Of a stretch of 64,000 nt of DNA, positions 47,278-58,889 are shown piece by piece; position 1 is the stretch's first letter; every line of letters starts with the position of its first letter. A model generated the notes under the pieces. The model saw only the letters and a list, made by a program, of their open reading frames with translations. It was not told the origin of the DNA and did not search any database. A program made the position numbers and the translations under genes. Origin of the DNA: Terfezia claveryi (taxonomy: Eukaryota > Ascomycota > Pezizomycetes > Pezizales > Pezizaceae); the NCBI GenBank assembly GCA_015179025.1, contig WHUX01000047.1, positions 248,001 through 312,000 of the forward strand. Reading direction: 5' to 3'.

Positions 47278-47403
47278 AAAAACTTTTAAATACTATAGCA
47301 ATTCTTGGTATATAATATTTAATGTTGCTGAAGTATATGTAGAACGACTGGAATAGTTTCGTGAAATACTATCTTCATGGTATAAAATAACAGCAATATT
47401 TGA

Positions 47404-50400
47404 TCATTCTCGAACGCGTGAAATACTAGTATATAACTGTCCATGAGTAAAAACTGGTTTAGATAAATCTAAAACAATACGGTCAAGTGTTAAACCTTGA
47501 CAACTATTAAATGTAGTTGCATATGCTAGTTTTAATGGAAACTGACGACGACTAACACTCCATGAACAAAAGTGTAGTTGGAAATTGAAAGTAATTCGTG
47601 GTAGGGGAATAATTTCAGATTGGTTAAGTCCTTGAGAACTAATGAACTGATTTAATAGACATACTCCAATAGAATGCTGTTCACAATTAATAATAATTAC
47701 TCTTGCGTTTTTTACTAGACCTTGTTGTACTGATAAATTTCGTGCTAAACGACAAATCATTGTAGGTTTTAAATGTAATGTATGTGGTGGTATTGTAGAA
47801 TCACCAAGTAATGCTAAATATTCTATTGTCGCTGCTGCTGGTGGTGCTTCATGAAAATCTTCATTTTCAATAATACTATCACTGCTGTAGTATGTATCTA
47901 AAATAAAACTATATTAGTATTAAAATGTATGTAGATTTTAGACTTCCTTACATTGTTCTTGCTGAATTTTTCCTACTATGTATTGATTAAATTCGTCTAC
48001 AATACTATTAAAAGGACTAAGATAACTTCGTAATATTGCCTTTTCGGGAACTGCTAGAATATCTTCGGGAAATAAAAAATTGGCTACTTCCTGATAGGTT
48101 GTAAAATGCTGAAGATGATCCATTGATACTTCATATGTTGAAGTTAATGGATTTCCTTCACCAATCGAATCGACCCATTGTGAATAGGCAAGATCATTTG
48201 CATCTTGAATAGGTTGTGTTAGATGGTAAATATGGAAATATTGCCAAAGATATGATGATTTGATACTGCAGCTAAATATTGCTGATGGTCCCCCTTGACG
48301 AACAATAGGTGCAACTTGTCGGAAGTCTCCTAATCCAACAAAAGTTTTATTTCCAAAAGGTAAAGGACAATTCATTATGTATTGTAATAATTGATCGGTA
48401 CATTCTATAGCAGTTTTGTTTGCCATAGGTAATTCTTCCCATACTAAAAGTTGTGCTTGTCGTAACAATTCGGCCTGGCTTGAACGAAAAGTAATTGTTG
48501 ATGTTAATTTGGTATTATTCTAATAGATAATATTAGTTACTAATTTTTAGAACAATAATCTAAATTAATATATATTTACCTCAGTTACAGGAATTCCAAA
48601 TAATGAATGTGCTGTTTAGCCACGATCATAGTGGATAACACTTAGAGCTGTACTTCCTGCTATAATTACAATTGCACCTTTACTTCGTAATGTTGTAGTT
48701 ATAGCATTAAGTAAGAAAGTTTTGCCTCGGCCAGCTGGTCTATCAATAAAAAATATTTTGTATGCAAGATGTCGAGGTAATTTGGTATTATCAAGAATAT
48801 CATCAAAAATCTTGGATTGTTCTATTGTTAGTTGAGGAAGATAATTTTTTGATTTTTCTAGCAATGTATTGTGCTCTATTTGTAATATTATTATTTCTCG
48901 ATCAACTTCTGCTGGTAATTGAGTATGTGGAGCTAGTAAGCCGAATGATTGTAATGTCGTTCCTCGTAATGCTAAAATTGATCCAATATATTGAAGACCG
49001 AGATCGAAGTTAATAGGTTGTAATGGAGTTGGACGACAATCAGTACATAAATCATTACAAAAACGTTTACATAATTCAATTGCAGGAAATGCAATATCAA
49101 ATAATAAATGAGCAAATAAAAATTGTAATTGACTTGGCCGATAAAACAATTGTATTCCTTCTTCTAAAGCAAGTATAGCTTCATTATCATCCTTAAATAA
49201 GCCCATTGCTTTAGCAGCTTTTTGAAAAGTTTTATATTCAATATTGTTAATAGTACATAAACCACGATATGATCGAGTACTTTTATGAAGCAAAAGAATA
49301 CGTAAATAAAATAATTCACCTAATCGAGGAGGAATTGTTTTTAACCGGCATATACAATCATCAGATTGTCGTTTTTGAACTTTCATAAAGAGTATATTTT
49401 TTTTTTGGATATCTTCAGCTGTTGTATTTTCAAACCATGATAATACTGTATGTTATGTTTTATGTGAAAGAGGATAAAAGATATAACTCGCAAAATATTT
49501 GGAATATAACATACAATCAAATTGTAGTGCTAAAGGACGGCAAAAATAGCGTAGTAATTGCGATGCATCAGATTGTACTGTTTTCCAATGGTACATTTGT
49601 GAAAGGTTTTCTAAAGGAAGGTGTACTTGTAAAACTTTGACTATTGGTAATTGTTGGGTAATATGGTAGCCGAAAATCCGCCATACAGCCTCGCTTGATG
49701 ATAAATAGCGACCATGAATATAATCTTTAAATTCATCATGATCAGCATTATCAATATTAGGATCATACATATTGAAAGTTGTATGATCAGGTCCTTTGAA
49801 TAAGTATTTATATAAATACATAAATACATTTACTGTAAAACATATATCCATATGTAAATGACAATCCATAGCTCATGATAAGGTAGAAATATAAGGTACA
49901 ATCCAAGAATCAGCTGTTCTTCGGCGGCGATATTGTACTCGACCATATTCATTGATTGTAGTGGTATGTTGTTGTATGTAGGGGAAACCGAAGGTACATT
50001 TTCCATGCCGGTTACAATGACTATAAGTAGTTGTTAAATGATTTGATAGATGTATGTTGAACTTTTTGATAATTCCATAAAGTAGTGGATCGGTATATTG
50101 ATCTGGTAATTCGGAACATACAATATCATCAATTTTTAGGAAAGGAAGTTCGGGATTTGTCTATATTATATTAGAAAGTATTAAATAAATATAGATTAGT
50201 AATTCATACCTTAATAATAATATGACAATGAGGTAAACCTCTTTTTGAAACTCAATAACATGGACTAAATATAAGAGTATTCCAAAATATTTATGTAATA
50301 ACTTTAATAATATTTCCAACCGTGCTTTAAATACCCAACAAACAACTTCAGGAATTTCGTATGCTGTTTGATGTGGTAATAATTTTTCAGTAATCTCAGG

Positions 50401-51497
50401 CCAATTGGGATTGGTTGTCATAGTAAGAAAAAAGAAGGTTTGCCAAATTCTCGACATAATGCTAAAGCATCAGCAACTTGTTCGGATGCCCATGCCCGTG
50501 ATCCTAAAAAAGAAGCAGGTAGCATTCTTTGAAATCCTGAAGGTGAATCACTAGTAGATAATTGATGTTCTCGTCTATTACGTAGATAATTTAACCGTTC
50601 TTCTTCTACTCGTGAGTACATATCGACTAGATACTCACAAGTAAGTCGTCCCATAAGACGGAAACGAGGTTCAGTTAGTAGTCATATATGGTAATACATG
50701 ATTTGGCTATAATTAGCCATATTTGGAGACCAACCACGGTCTCCAATAGGAAATAATAATGGATACTGTAATGCTTCATAATGTTCTGATAAAATAGAAA
50801 TAAATTGTGGCTGTAAACCTACATTATGAAAAATAACAATTTTTTGACCTACGATATGAGTAAGATTAACACTATAAATAAGAGCTGCTAAATCTTCTCC
50901 CTGTGATAGTAAACTTAATTCAATTGCAAAGGATGTATGTGGGTCTTGGATAGTTTGAAATGCAGACTTTAAAACATGCACATAAGGATTAACTAAATAT
51001 AATGTAGATGATAATAAATCAATAATCCATTTAGGTATTAACTGATTAGTACCAACTTTTAAACGTTCATCTTCATCGTAAAGAAACCAATGTAATGAAT
51101 GGGTATTAGTATGTAAATCTAATAACCAGTGGTATATACGACCTGTAATAGCAACATTTGATATACCAGGAAAATGAACAAATTCACCTGTAGTACCAAT
51201 TGCCGTAAAAGCATAAAGGGAATTAATTCGACGAGATAACCATGAAAAGTTAATATTAATATTATGGCATAAATTTTCAATTGAAGTTGGTAATGGTAAT
51301 AAAGGAGGTAAATGTGCTGATAATATACCTTGATTACAACACCAACCATTCCGTTCGTTATTTAAAAGTTGTGTATGGCAAAAATTGCAAGTATGGTTCC
51401 ATGATGGTATAGAATATGAAGATGGCAATGTGTTAGGAAATCGTAACCACCATGTATTTTGGTTTGATGCCATTTTAGATAGATAAGTTTGAGGCAT
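47404..51497 (-). pseudogene. Helitron Rep/helicase, degenerate
   Basis: Minus-strand pieces line up as a fungal Helitron protein. The N-terminal region (51497-50682) has ISNVAITGRIYHWL and YPLLFPIGDRGW. The Rep part has RLTCEYLVDMYSR, REFGKPSFF, TNPNWPEI and, one frame off, GLPHCHIII (HUH site, near 50230). MYLYKYLFKG and SSSEAVWRIFGY follow (49869-49453). The PIF1-like helicase has PAGRGKTFLLNA (Walker A), VWEELPM and GLGDFRQVAP, and the last motif AYATTFNSCQGLTLDRIV ends at 47404. Introns at 48520-48579 and 47898-47951 splice cleanly. Nonsense codons lie near 50682, 49870, 49453 and 48616, most explainable by C:G to T:A; frameshifts lie in T and A runs near 50435 and 50237. The protein would drive rolling-circle transposition; this copy is dead. 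Confidence 0.85.
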
Positions 51498-52490
51498 GGC
51501 AAGTTGGAGATTGAAGGTTAAGAGGATTGCTGATGAAGTAAAAAGGTAGCTAGAAATATATTAATTGTAAGTCGGAAACTGGAGTTTAAGATGATTGCCG
51601 ATGAAGTTATCTTTGGTCGGAAACTGGAGTTTAAGATGATTGCCGATGATTGGAGATTGAAGGTTAAGAGGATTGCTGATGAAGTAAAAAGGTAGCTAGA
51701 AATATATTAATTGTAAGTCAGAAACTGGAGTTTAAGATGATTGCCGATGAAGTTACCTTTAGTCGGAAACTGGAGTTTAAGATGATTGCCGATGAAGTTA
51801 CCTTTGGAGATTGAAGGTTAAGAGGATTGCTGATGAAGTAAAAAGGTAGCTAGAAATATATTAATTGTAAGTCGGAAACTGCAGTTTAAGATGATTGCCG
51901 ATGAAGTTACCTTTGGTTGGAAACTGGAGTTTAAGATAATTGCCAATGAAGTTACCTTTGGACCTTGAAAGTTAAGAGGATTGCTGATGAAGTAAAAAGG
52001 TAGCTAGAAATATATTAATTGTAAGTCGGAAACTGCAGTTTAAGATGATTGCCGATGAAGTTACCTTTGGTTGGAAACTGGAGTTTAAGATGATTGCCGA
52101 TGAAGTTACCTTTGGACCTTGAAAGTTAAGAGGATTGCTGATGAAGTAAAAAGGTAGCTAGAAATATATTAATTGTAAGTCGGAAACTGCAGTTTAAGAT
52201 GATTGCCGATGAAGTTACCTTTGGTTGGAAACTGGAGTTTAAGATGATTGCCGATGAAGTTACCTTTGAACCTTGAAAGTTAAGAGGATTGCTGATGAAG
52301 TAAAAAGGTAGCTAGAAATATATTAATTGTAAGTCGGAAATTGGAGTTTAAGAGGATTGCCGATGAAGTTACCTTTGGAGATTGAAGGTTAAGAGGATTG
52401 CTGATGAAGTAAAAAGGTAGTTGGAAATATATTAATTGTAAGTCGGAAATTGGAGTTTAAGAGGATTGCCGATGAAGTAGAAAGATAACT
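51498..52490 (-). repeat. 154-bp tandem repeat array upstream of the helicase
   Basis: GTAAGTCGGAAACTG-type starts occur at 51867, 52021, 52175 and 52329, exactly 154 bp apart, with shorter and rearranged units on both sides. Each unit contains GGAGTTTAAGATGATTGCCG, GATGAAGTTACCTTTGG and AAGGTAGCTAGAAATATATT. The array directly abuts the start codon of the helicase ORF and recurs upstream of the OB-fold-like gene. Confidence 0.9.
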
Positions 52491-52744
52491 CCAATATTGT
52501 TACGATGAAGTAGAAGATATATAGAACTTTAGGAAGATAATAAAGTTATTTATGACTATAATATGACTACAATATGACTACAATATGACAATAATATGAC
52601 TACAATATGATATCATAATTAAATCCAAACTTAGTTCCTTAGCTACTTAGTTGTACATTATTCAAAAGAGACGATGAAGTTATTTATAACCTTAATATGA
52701 CACTGGAATTAAATTTATTTACACTTAAGAAAACCTACTCCCTT

Positions 52745-53632
52745 TTATTCCCCTACATCAGCTTGAAGACTACTACTTCTAGATTCCACTTCATCTGATT
52801 TACTCCCTTTTATTCCCCCTCCAGATTCTACTTCGTCTGATTTTCTCTCTTTCATTCCCCAACTATCCCATCTTCGCTTCTCCAAATGAGTTAAAGTACT
52901 ACTTTTTGGTACTTGAGCTTTCTCATCTGAGATATTTCCTTTAGTACTCAAAAATGTAATATCATCAACTAATATTGCCAAACAACCTGAAACACTATGA
53001 ACACCTAAAATTTGACCGAATATTGAAACCATCACATAACGACTTGGTAATGGTGTATTCTTAAACCGACCAGTATATGGATAAAAACAAATTACAGTAT
53101 ACTCTGTATTTGTATTTTTTTCCTCATATACAACAGTTTTTAATTCGAAATAATGTAAATTGTATGTTGAAGGATCGCCAATTGGTTCTGTCGCTTTTCC
53201 GGCAATTCCGATTATATGTAAAGTTGCCAGGTGGGGTGCAGGACATTGCTGTATATAATTTTCACTTTCGCAATCACCTGGAAATCTTTAAATTGAATTA
53301 GTATATATCTAAATTATTATAAAATAAATAACTTACTGATGCATTCAAAAACCCCGAACAAATAAAATTGGTCCATGTCCTTTATCATGTACTGCTAAAG
53401 TACCTTCTAGAGATACTAAAGCATTTTCATCGGGAATTTCAGTACTTTCTGGAAAGTATATATGGATATCCATTGGTAAACTTTGAGCAGAGACATAGGC
53501 TATATCACACTCTTCATTTACCCACAAGTTACTAACAATATGACGAAACAATTGTGAAGAGCGAGTTGATTCAACTTCACAAACGAAGATAGGTATATTT
53601 GTATGAAGTATTGCGGAATAAGTTTGAGGCAT
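52745..53632 (-). pseudogene. Helitron-linked OB-fold-like (SSB/RPA-like?) gene, frameshifted
   Basis: Exon 1 (53632-53337) and exon 2 (53278-52745) are separated by a 58-nt intron (GTAAGT to CCAG, branch ACTAAT). Exon 1 goes out of frame in a T5 run near 53350, just before the donor. Exon 1 carries DENALVSLEGTLAVHDKGHG and exon 2 TLHIIGIAGKATEP, TEYTVICFYPY, RFKNTPLPSRYVMVSIFGQI and LAILVDDITFL, then a Ser/Glu-rich tail. The alternating short strands with glycines resemble an OB fold, and plant Helitrons are known to carry RPA-like genes, so a single-strand DNA-binding accessory role is plausible. It starts with the same ATGCCTCAAACTTAT as the helicase. The fold assignment was made by eye only. 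Confidence 0.45.
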
Positions 53633-53635
53633 CGC

Positions 53636-53870
53636 AAGTTGAAGATTGAAGGTTAAGAGGATTGCTGATGAAGTAAAAAGGTAGCTAGAGATATATTAAT
53701 TGTAAGTCGGAAATTGGAGTTTAAGATGATTGCCGATAAAGTTACCTTTGGAGATTGAAGGTTAAGAGGATTGCTGATGAAGTAAAAAGGTAGGTAGAAA
53801 TATATTAATTGTAAGTCGAAAATTGGAGTTTAAGAGGATTGCCGATGAAGTAGAAAGGTAACTCCATAAA
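53636..53870 (-). repeat. Second copy of the helicase-upstream tandem repeat
   Basis: It shares GAAGGTTAAGAGGATTGCTG, GTAAAAAGGTAGCTAGA and AAGATGATTGCCGAT with the array at 51498-52490. It abuts the ATG of the OB-fold-like gene, in the same orientation as the first array abuts the helicase ATG. Confidence 0.88.
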
Positions 53871-53961
53871 ATAATCTATGACAACATAAATATATCATAA
53901 GTAAATGGTGGAAAGGAAGCGACTAAAATTATGTACTGTAAAGTAATTGAAGTGTAAGAAT

Positions 53962-54141
53962 GTTGTCATATGTCATCATTCCATCAGATTCAGCAAATCG
54001 GATACATTCCTTGTGACGCAAGAAGTTTGTAGTTATTTTATAAGTATTAGACATACATATATATAAAATAACTACACATGCCTTGCGTCACAAGGGATGT
54101 ATCCGATTCGCTGAATATGTAGAATAACGGCATATGACGAC
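53962..54141. repeat. About 80-bp inverted repeat (foldback/MITE)
   Basis: Arms 53962-54041 and 54063-54141 are inverted copies at roughly 80 percent identity by eye, sharing AATCGGATACAT, CCTTGTGACGCAAG and GTAGTTATTTTAT. Most differences are transitions. It sits just outside the last Helitron-associated repeat. Confidence 0.8.
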
Positions 54142-54545
54142 ATACTTATAATCAATTAGTCTAGAGTAGATATGTATAGAAGACAAAAGATGAAATTAGT
54201 CGCGGACATTTAGTTATCATGTATGAAGTAAAACTTTGAACTCCACTAACCTCATGCTGAGTCAACGAACCGTAATGCCATCTGTCTCCTTCATATAGCA
54301 ATCTTTTGACCTTCTGTCAGCCAAGTAGCTAATTCTAAAAGAATAGTCAACTAGCAACTAGTAAACGTACTTGGCTTTTTTAGACCCAGGTTCGAGTCTC
54401 CTTTGAAGAGCTTTTAGGCTTTTCTTTTTTTTTTGGTGGGGTGGTTGTTTTTTCCTCCTCTCCTCCAACAAGACTAAGTAGTGAAGAATGTCAAATGAAT
54501 AGCTAGAGTGTTTGTATGCCAGATCTGGGCCTTAACATCAAATTT
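54142..54545 (+). other. Intergenic with isolated B-box-like sequence
   Basis: CCCAGGTTCGAGTCTCC at about 54387-54403 resembles a tRNA T-arm/B-box and is followed by a T-run (54423-54435). A full cloverleaf could not be drawn, so no tRNA is called. Confidence 0.35.
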
Positions 54546-56676
54546 TTATAGGTAAGTCAAACTTTCTGTATTAAACGGGATTATCCTCACCACGGGCTCA
54601 TTCAAGCTTGTAGAGGTAACTCCGCAAAATTCGACTTCATACCCTTTCCCGCTTTCGCCCGGGAGGATTTTAGGTGTGCCAACCCGACCAAGGGAGGTTC
54701 CTACCAGGAGGGCAATGGAAGAGTACTCGTCTCCGTCGAGGGTTAGTACGGAGAAGGGTGAGGTTTGTAGCGAATTCAATTGGGGGTTAGGGTGGTAGGC
54801 GGCTCGTGGGAAAGGGATTTGCAGATGGAGCCCCCGTTTGTGCTCTTTTGCAAGGGGGAGATTCACATTCGTATATGATTGCAGGTCCCCCTATTCAGAG
54901 TCAATTTAGCACGTTGAATTTATCACAAAGTAATGAGCATTGAGGTTAGGGTGTGTTACCCTGAGATCGATGATCCTGAGTTGGGTCCGACCAACGGCAA
55001 CAAACCCCACGTTCACTGCACTCTACCACCTTATTCACTTGTATGGTATATCCTATAATATTAAGATGGGTATGCTAAGTCACATCGTCACTACAACCCC
55101 ACTATCCCCTTTTAGAGTAAATAAAGATATGTCACCCTCCCCTATGATGCACACCTCATAGCTTCCAAGCCTTCTTTCCTATAAAACTAGATCAGTCGAA
55201 ATAATAATACCATTCGTAATGCCAGTACTTCTTCCAGTCTTTATAACTTTTGCTCCAAAATATAACAAACCATCTTCTCTTACAGCTTCCCCTTTAGTAC
55301 CATAGTCATGCTCCTTATAAAAGATGTTTCCTTTAACCCTGTACGAAGAATCTTAATGATGAAGGCAAATAATTAATATAGTCCTTCGTACTCACAAGTT
55401 TTTATTACATCGAAATATACAGAAGTCTAATCTTGTCAAACATTCTTCATTCAGACCAAAGAAGGGATACCTCACACAGACTAAAGCTTCATCGTGTCTC
55501 TTTAGGATTCCTGTCTTCATTAAGTCCATAGACTTATAGACCGTCCCAACCTCCATTCTATACAAGACTCCAACTGTCTCGATACCTATATCTAGAGCTT
55601 TGAATTATAGCCCGAGTAGAGATGGTGAATAAATGTACTGTTCAAACAACCAACGTGCTTCTCTCTCTTTCGATGCCTTCTGGTGGACTTTCTCTGTCGA
55701 CAGTGTTGTATACCTAAGGATACATTGAAATCTCGCGTTGATTTCCAAAGTAGAGGGCATAGTGACTACTATCACTTCCGGTATAGGATTCTCCAAACAA
55801 TGAGCGGCAGTGATTCCGAAAGGCTGATCACTTCCTCCATTCTCCCTAAACAATCCTCCAAATGAGCCCCCTTCCTGTAGAGAATCTGTGAGATAAAGAG
55901 TATTAGTAGTGCTCTCAGATATGACCTTGCTTTGGATTGACGTGCCTTTCTGTGTTACGGCTGAGATTATGCAGACCGGGCCGGTACCACCCGACGGTGG
56001 GTGGCCTGAAGTCAACCCCGCTTTCCCTATATATATGCCCACGTCTTGTATCTAGTTATTGCTCTCTAAGACTCGAGCGAAGTCCTGTATCGCTGGGTTA
56101 CTTTACCGATGAATGAATCTATATTCTTCGCACCTTTATTGTACACCCAGTTAGGCCCGAGCAAGTGATTATGCCTTCGAGCACCCTATATATCGATATT
56201 CCGACAGATATCACCGTGATTACTAGCTCGCCCCTAACATTCTGGCCAATAGAGAACATCTTGAAGCAAAGCTTTTCCACTGGAACCACCGGACGGGACT
56301 GCCATCTATTGGAGAGCATTGGGGTTGTGGGTGTGAGGTGGGCTCCCCTTTCGATCTTATCACATCGTAACCGGATCGGTATATTGTAGGGGGCAGGCTC
56401 AAAGGGTATGATATCTTTCAAGTCGGGGAATCCAAATAGGACTATCAAGGCATGGTTTGTTGTGCAAGATATAACACCATAAGAACCATTCTGATTTATA
56501 AGTTGCAAAGTCTTCAATATGTACTCTCGAAAAGCTAGCCTCCTCTCTGAAGGTAGATCCGTTCTGACAAAGGGCAGTGGTGTATTGTTCTGAGTCGGTT
56601 GGAGAATATTCATTGGAGAAGTGAATTGTTGGACGCTGACGATGTGTGACCCTCTGTATAAACTCAGCATACCCAT
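54546..56676 (-). pseudogene. Decayed trypsin-like protease-family gene
   Basis: Three minus-strand segments may belong to one old gene. The first, 56676-56119, encodes 185 residues (FREYILKTLQLINQNG, PIRLRCDKIERGAHLTP). A second frame near 56080-55605 reads PAIQDFARVLESNN, then a TAG, then VGIYIGKAGLTSGHP and GGSFGGLFREN...FGITAAHCLEN. ITAAHC is the usual setting of the catalytic His in S1 (trypsin-like) peptidases. The third, 54866-54546, has an ordered strand-rich sequence (SIALLVGTSLGRVG). A clear GDSGG was not found. The stop and frame changes suggest a pseudogene; an unseen intron could explain part of this. Confidence 0.35.
55037..55090 (+). repeat. Inverted partial duplicate of 56640-56705
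   Basis: ATGGTATATCCTATAATATT followed by ATGGGTATGCT and CACATCGTCA matches, in reverse orientation, the start region of the ORF at 56676 and its upstream flank, with a short internal deletion. Confidence 0.7.
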
Positions 56677-56703
56677 CTAAATATTATAGGATATACCATA
56701 CAT

Positions 56704-56737
56704 TAGGCCTGGGCACGAGACGAGACATCTCGAGACT
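56704..56737. repeat. 34-bp repeat, inverted relative to 45031-45064
   Basis: TAGGCCTGGGCACGAGACGA (first 20 bases) is the exact reverse complement of the end of the 45031 copy; the match spans 34 bp. Beyond it the flanks diverge. Confidence 0.8.
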
Positions 56738-57166
56738 TTTTGTGAAAATTTTTCAGTGGCTGGGAAGATCTTTTCATGGATTGCATAGTCGACAATGAAT
56801 ATAATTAGTTTGCAAAGCTCGCGTAGTTTGCCAGTCGACCCAGGAAAACCTGAGCTATCAATCAGTAATGAATCCTCACTACATGAGGAATAAAATTATC
56901 TCACATTTCTGTTGGTGTCCCAAAAGTATGTTCTTCTGCTAAGCTCTTGCGAAACCTTTCCTTGAAGGCCGCACGTAGTTCTCAATATCCTCTGCATTAT
57001 CTCTTGCTTCAATACAGACAGACATGTGGTCAGGTACTTGGTTTTTCCCAGCGCCAGCTGATATAGATGGTGTATGGTGACCCCAAGTGTCTTGCCGCCG
57101 GAAGTCTTATGACTAAAGTCGCCTCTATCTGAGGAGACTATCCATTAGCACGACTTATATCTTCAC

Positions 57167-57637
57167 TTAGACAGGCTGACTCACGAATCCCATACAGCTA
57201 GAATATAATATAGCTGGCGGTTTTTGAATTCTCTCAACCATAAACCCTTTTCTTTTGAATAACCATGTCCCAGTATGGTCTACACGGCCCTCACACGTCC
57301 AGGATAGTTGGCAATGCTGCTCTCAATTTTCTGGCATTCCCGATTCATCTGGCTCCGTCGGCGAACCTTCATCGAAATATCCAGGTGGGATTAAACTTCC
57401 TTCCTCCGCCTTCTTAAGATCAGCTGCCCGCTCCTAGGCGTAACTGCGCCATTCTCTCTGCCCCACCCCGTATGCCTCCGCTTGCTGCCATCGTACCACC
57501 ATACCATGCAGTTGACATAGTGTGGCAATCTTCAGCCAAATCAGTTTCAACAACGTTTGCTCCATTGTTGTTATCAAAAAATTCCACTGGTCTAGCATTC
57601 TGTTGAAATCAACTGTGGTACTGTCAGTATCCTTCAT
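57167..57637 (-). pseudogene. Degenerate ORF, unknown function
   Basis: One minus-strand frame of 157 codons starting ATGAAGGATACTG at 57637 is broken by TAG (57434) and one TGA. Between the stops it looks coding (AADLKKAEEGSLIPPGYFDE, CEGRVDHTGTWLFKRKGF). Both stops fit C:G to T:A change. No domain is recognised. Confidence 0.35.
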
Positions 57638-57639
57638 CG

Positions 57640-58880
57640 GACATTAAGATTCCTTGCTTACCACCTGCTTTTTCATAGTTGAAAAATTCGCCATCTTTGA
57701 AGACACCCATCTCATACGTCTGAAGGGCATGCTAAAGTATAGCAAATATCAAGCACCCCTCTTTTGCTTTCTTTTCAAATTTTGCTTTCTTTTTAAATTT
57801 TTGTCAGTTAGATATATAGCTTGTTTGTAAATGGCCCAACGGCCAAATAACAGGACAACCTGCTCCATCCCAACAGTGGCTCCTGCTGATTCTTCTTGTT
57901 CTCAAACAGGCTGAGGGAGAATAAAGATTAGTACATAGATGATCACAGTAAAGGCGGTGTGTATAGAGTGCTACGGACCAGTAATATAAACCCGGCCCCT
58001 CCAACTGTCCTTGATTTTGCAATCTATCCCACAGGGCCGCCAGCTGTCTCTTGCACATTGATTTCCTTATCACCCCATTTTAATTTCGGTCGGTTTGCGA
58101 TATTCGCCTCTTTCAAAATGTTCGTCAAAGTCTGTAACTTGCCTAGGACCAGGCGCTGTTTGAATTTATGCGGAAGCTTCTCGTAATCTTGAGCTCATAG
58201 GCCCTCATCACGCCCTATTCCTATCCCCACTGCCTCCGCTGCCCGCTCCGCCGGTGGATTTGAAGGGCTGCGAGCCTGCGACGAACTTTCCTCTGGAGGC
58301 TCCTCCCCCCTCCCTCTCCAGCCTGTCAGCCTAGGCAGTCGATGCATTTTCCGATGATTGAGACCTTGGGATCAGGTATGGGCCTGCCTCAACTGAGAAT
58401 CCCCTCTCGATGTGGCAAATGGGCTTGGCAGCCGCGGTCTTTGACCACCTCACCTCCACCACTGCATAACACCGTCAGCTGTACCGCGCACCCCACCCCG
58501 AGCCTCAGTATCCGATGCGTGCGGCGATACGATAGCAGACGCTTGACGTCGGCCGCATCAACCCCCAGAAACGCCGCCACCGAGCAGCCCCGATGTCTCT
58601 CTGCGGTGAAGAGCCATCTGCGGTGGTGGCTGCGATGTCTCATGCCAAGACCGCTACTGCTAAGATGTTCTAACGAACGTTGGCCTGTTTATTTATTCGT
58701 GCTCCAACTCGATATCAACCGCCAGCGTGATGGATGCCCCTCTATCGTCAACGCCCGCGTGCCCGCGCTCCTCTAGGCCCCCCGCTACCAGATCAACCCC
58801 AACCCAGACTACAACAAAACGTCCAGCATCTTCGGTAATCAAAGGACATCGCCTCTCGGAACGATGCTCACAGTTAGTAA
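57640..58880. other. Intergenic; GC-rich part near 58200-58650
   Basis: No gene is recognised. The stretch 58190-58650 is GC-rich with ORFs in several frames but without motifs. Confidence 0.4.
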
Positions 58881-58889
58881 TGAGGTGTA

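Noticed and set aside
51498..52490. Repeat-spacer array resembling CRISPR
   Set aside because: The whole 154-bp unit is repeated with no unique spacer sequence.
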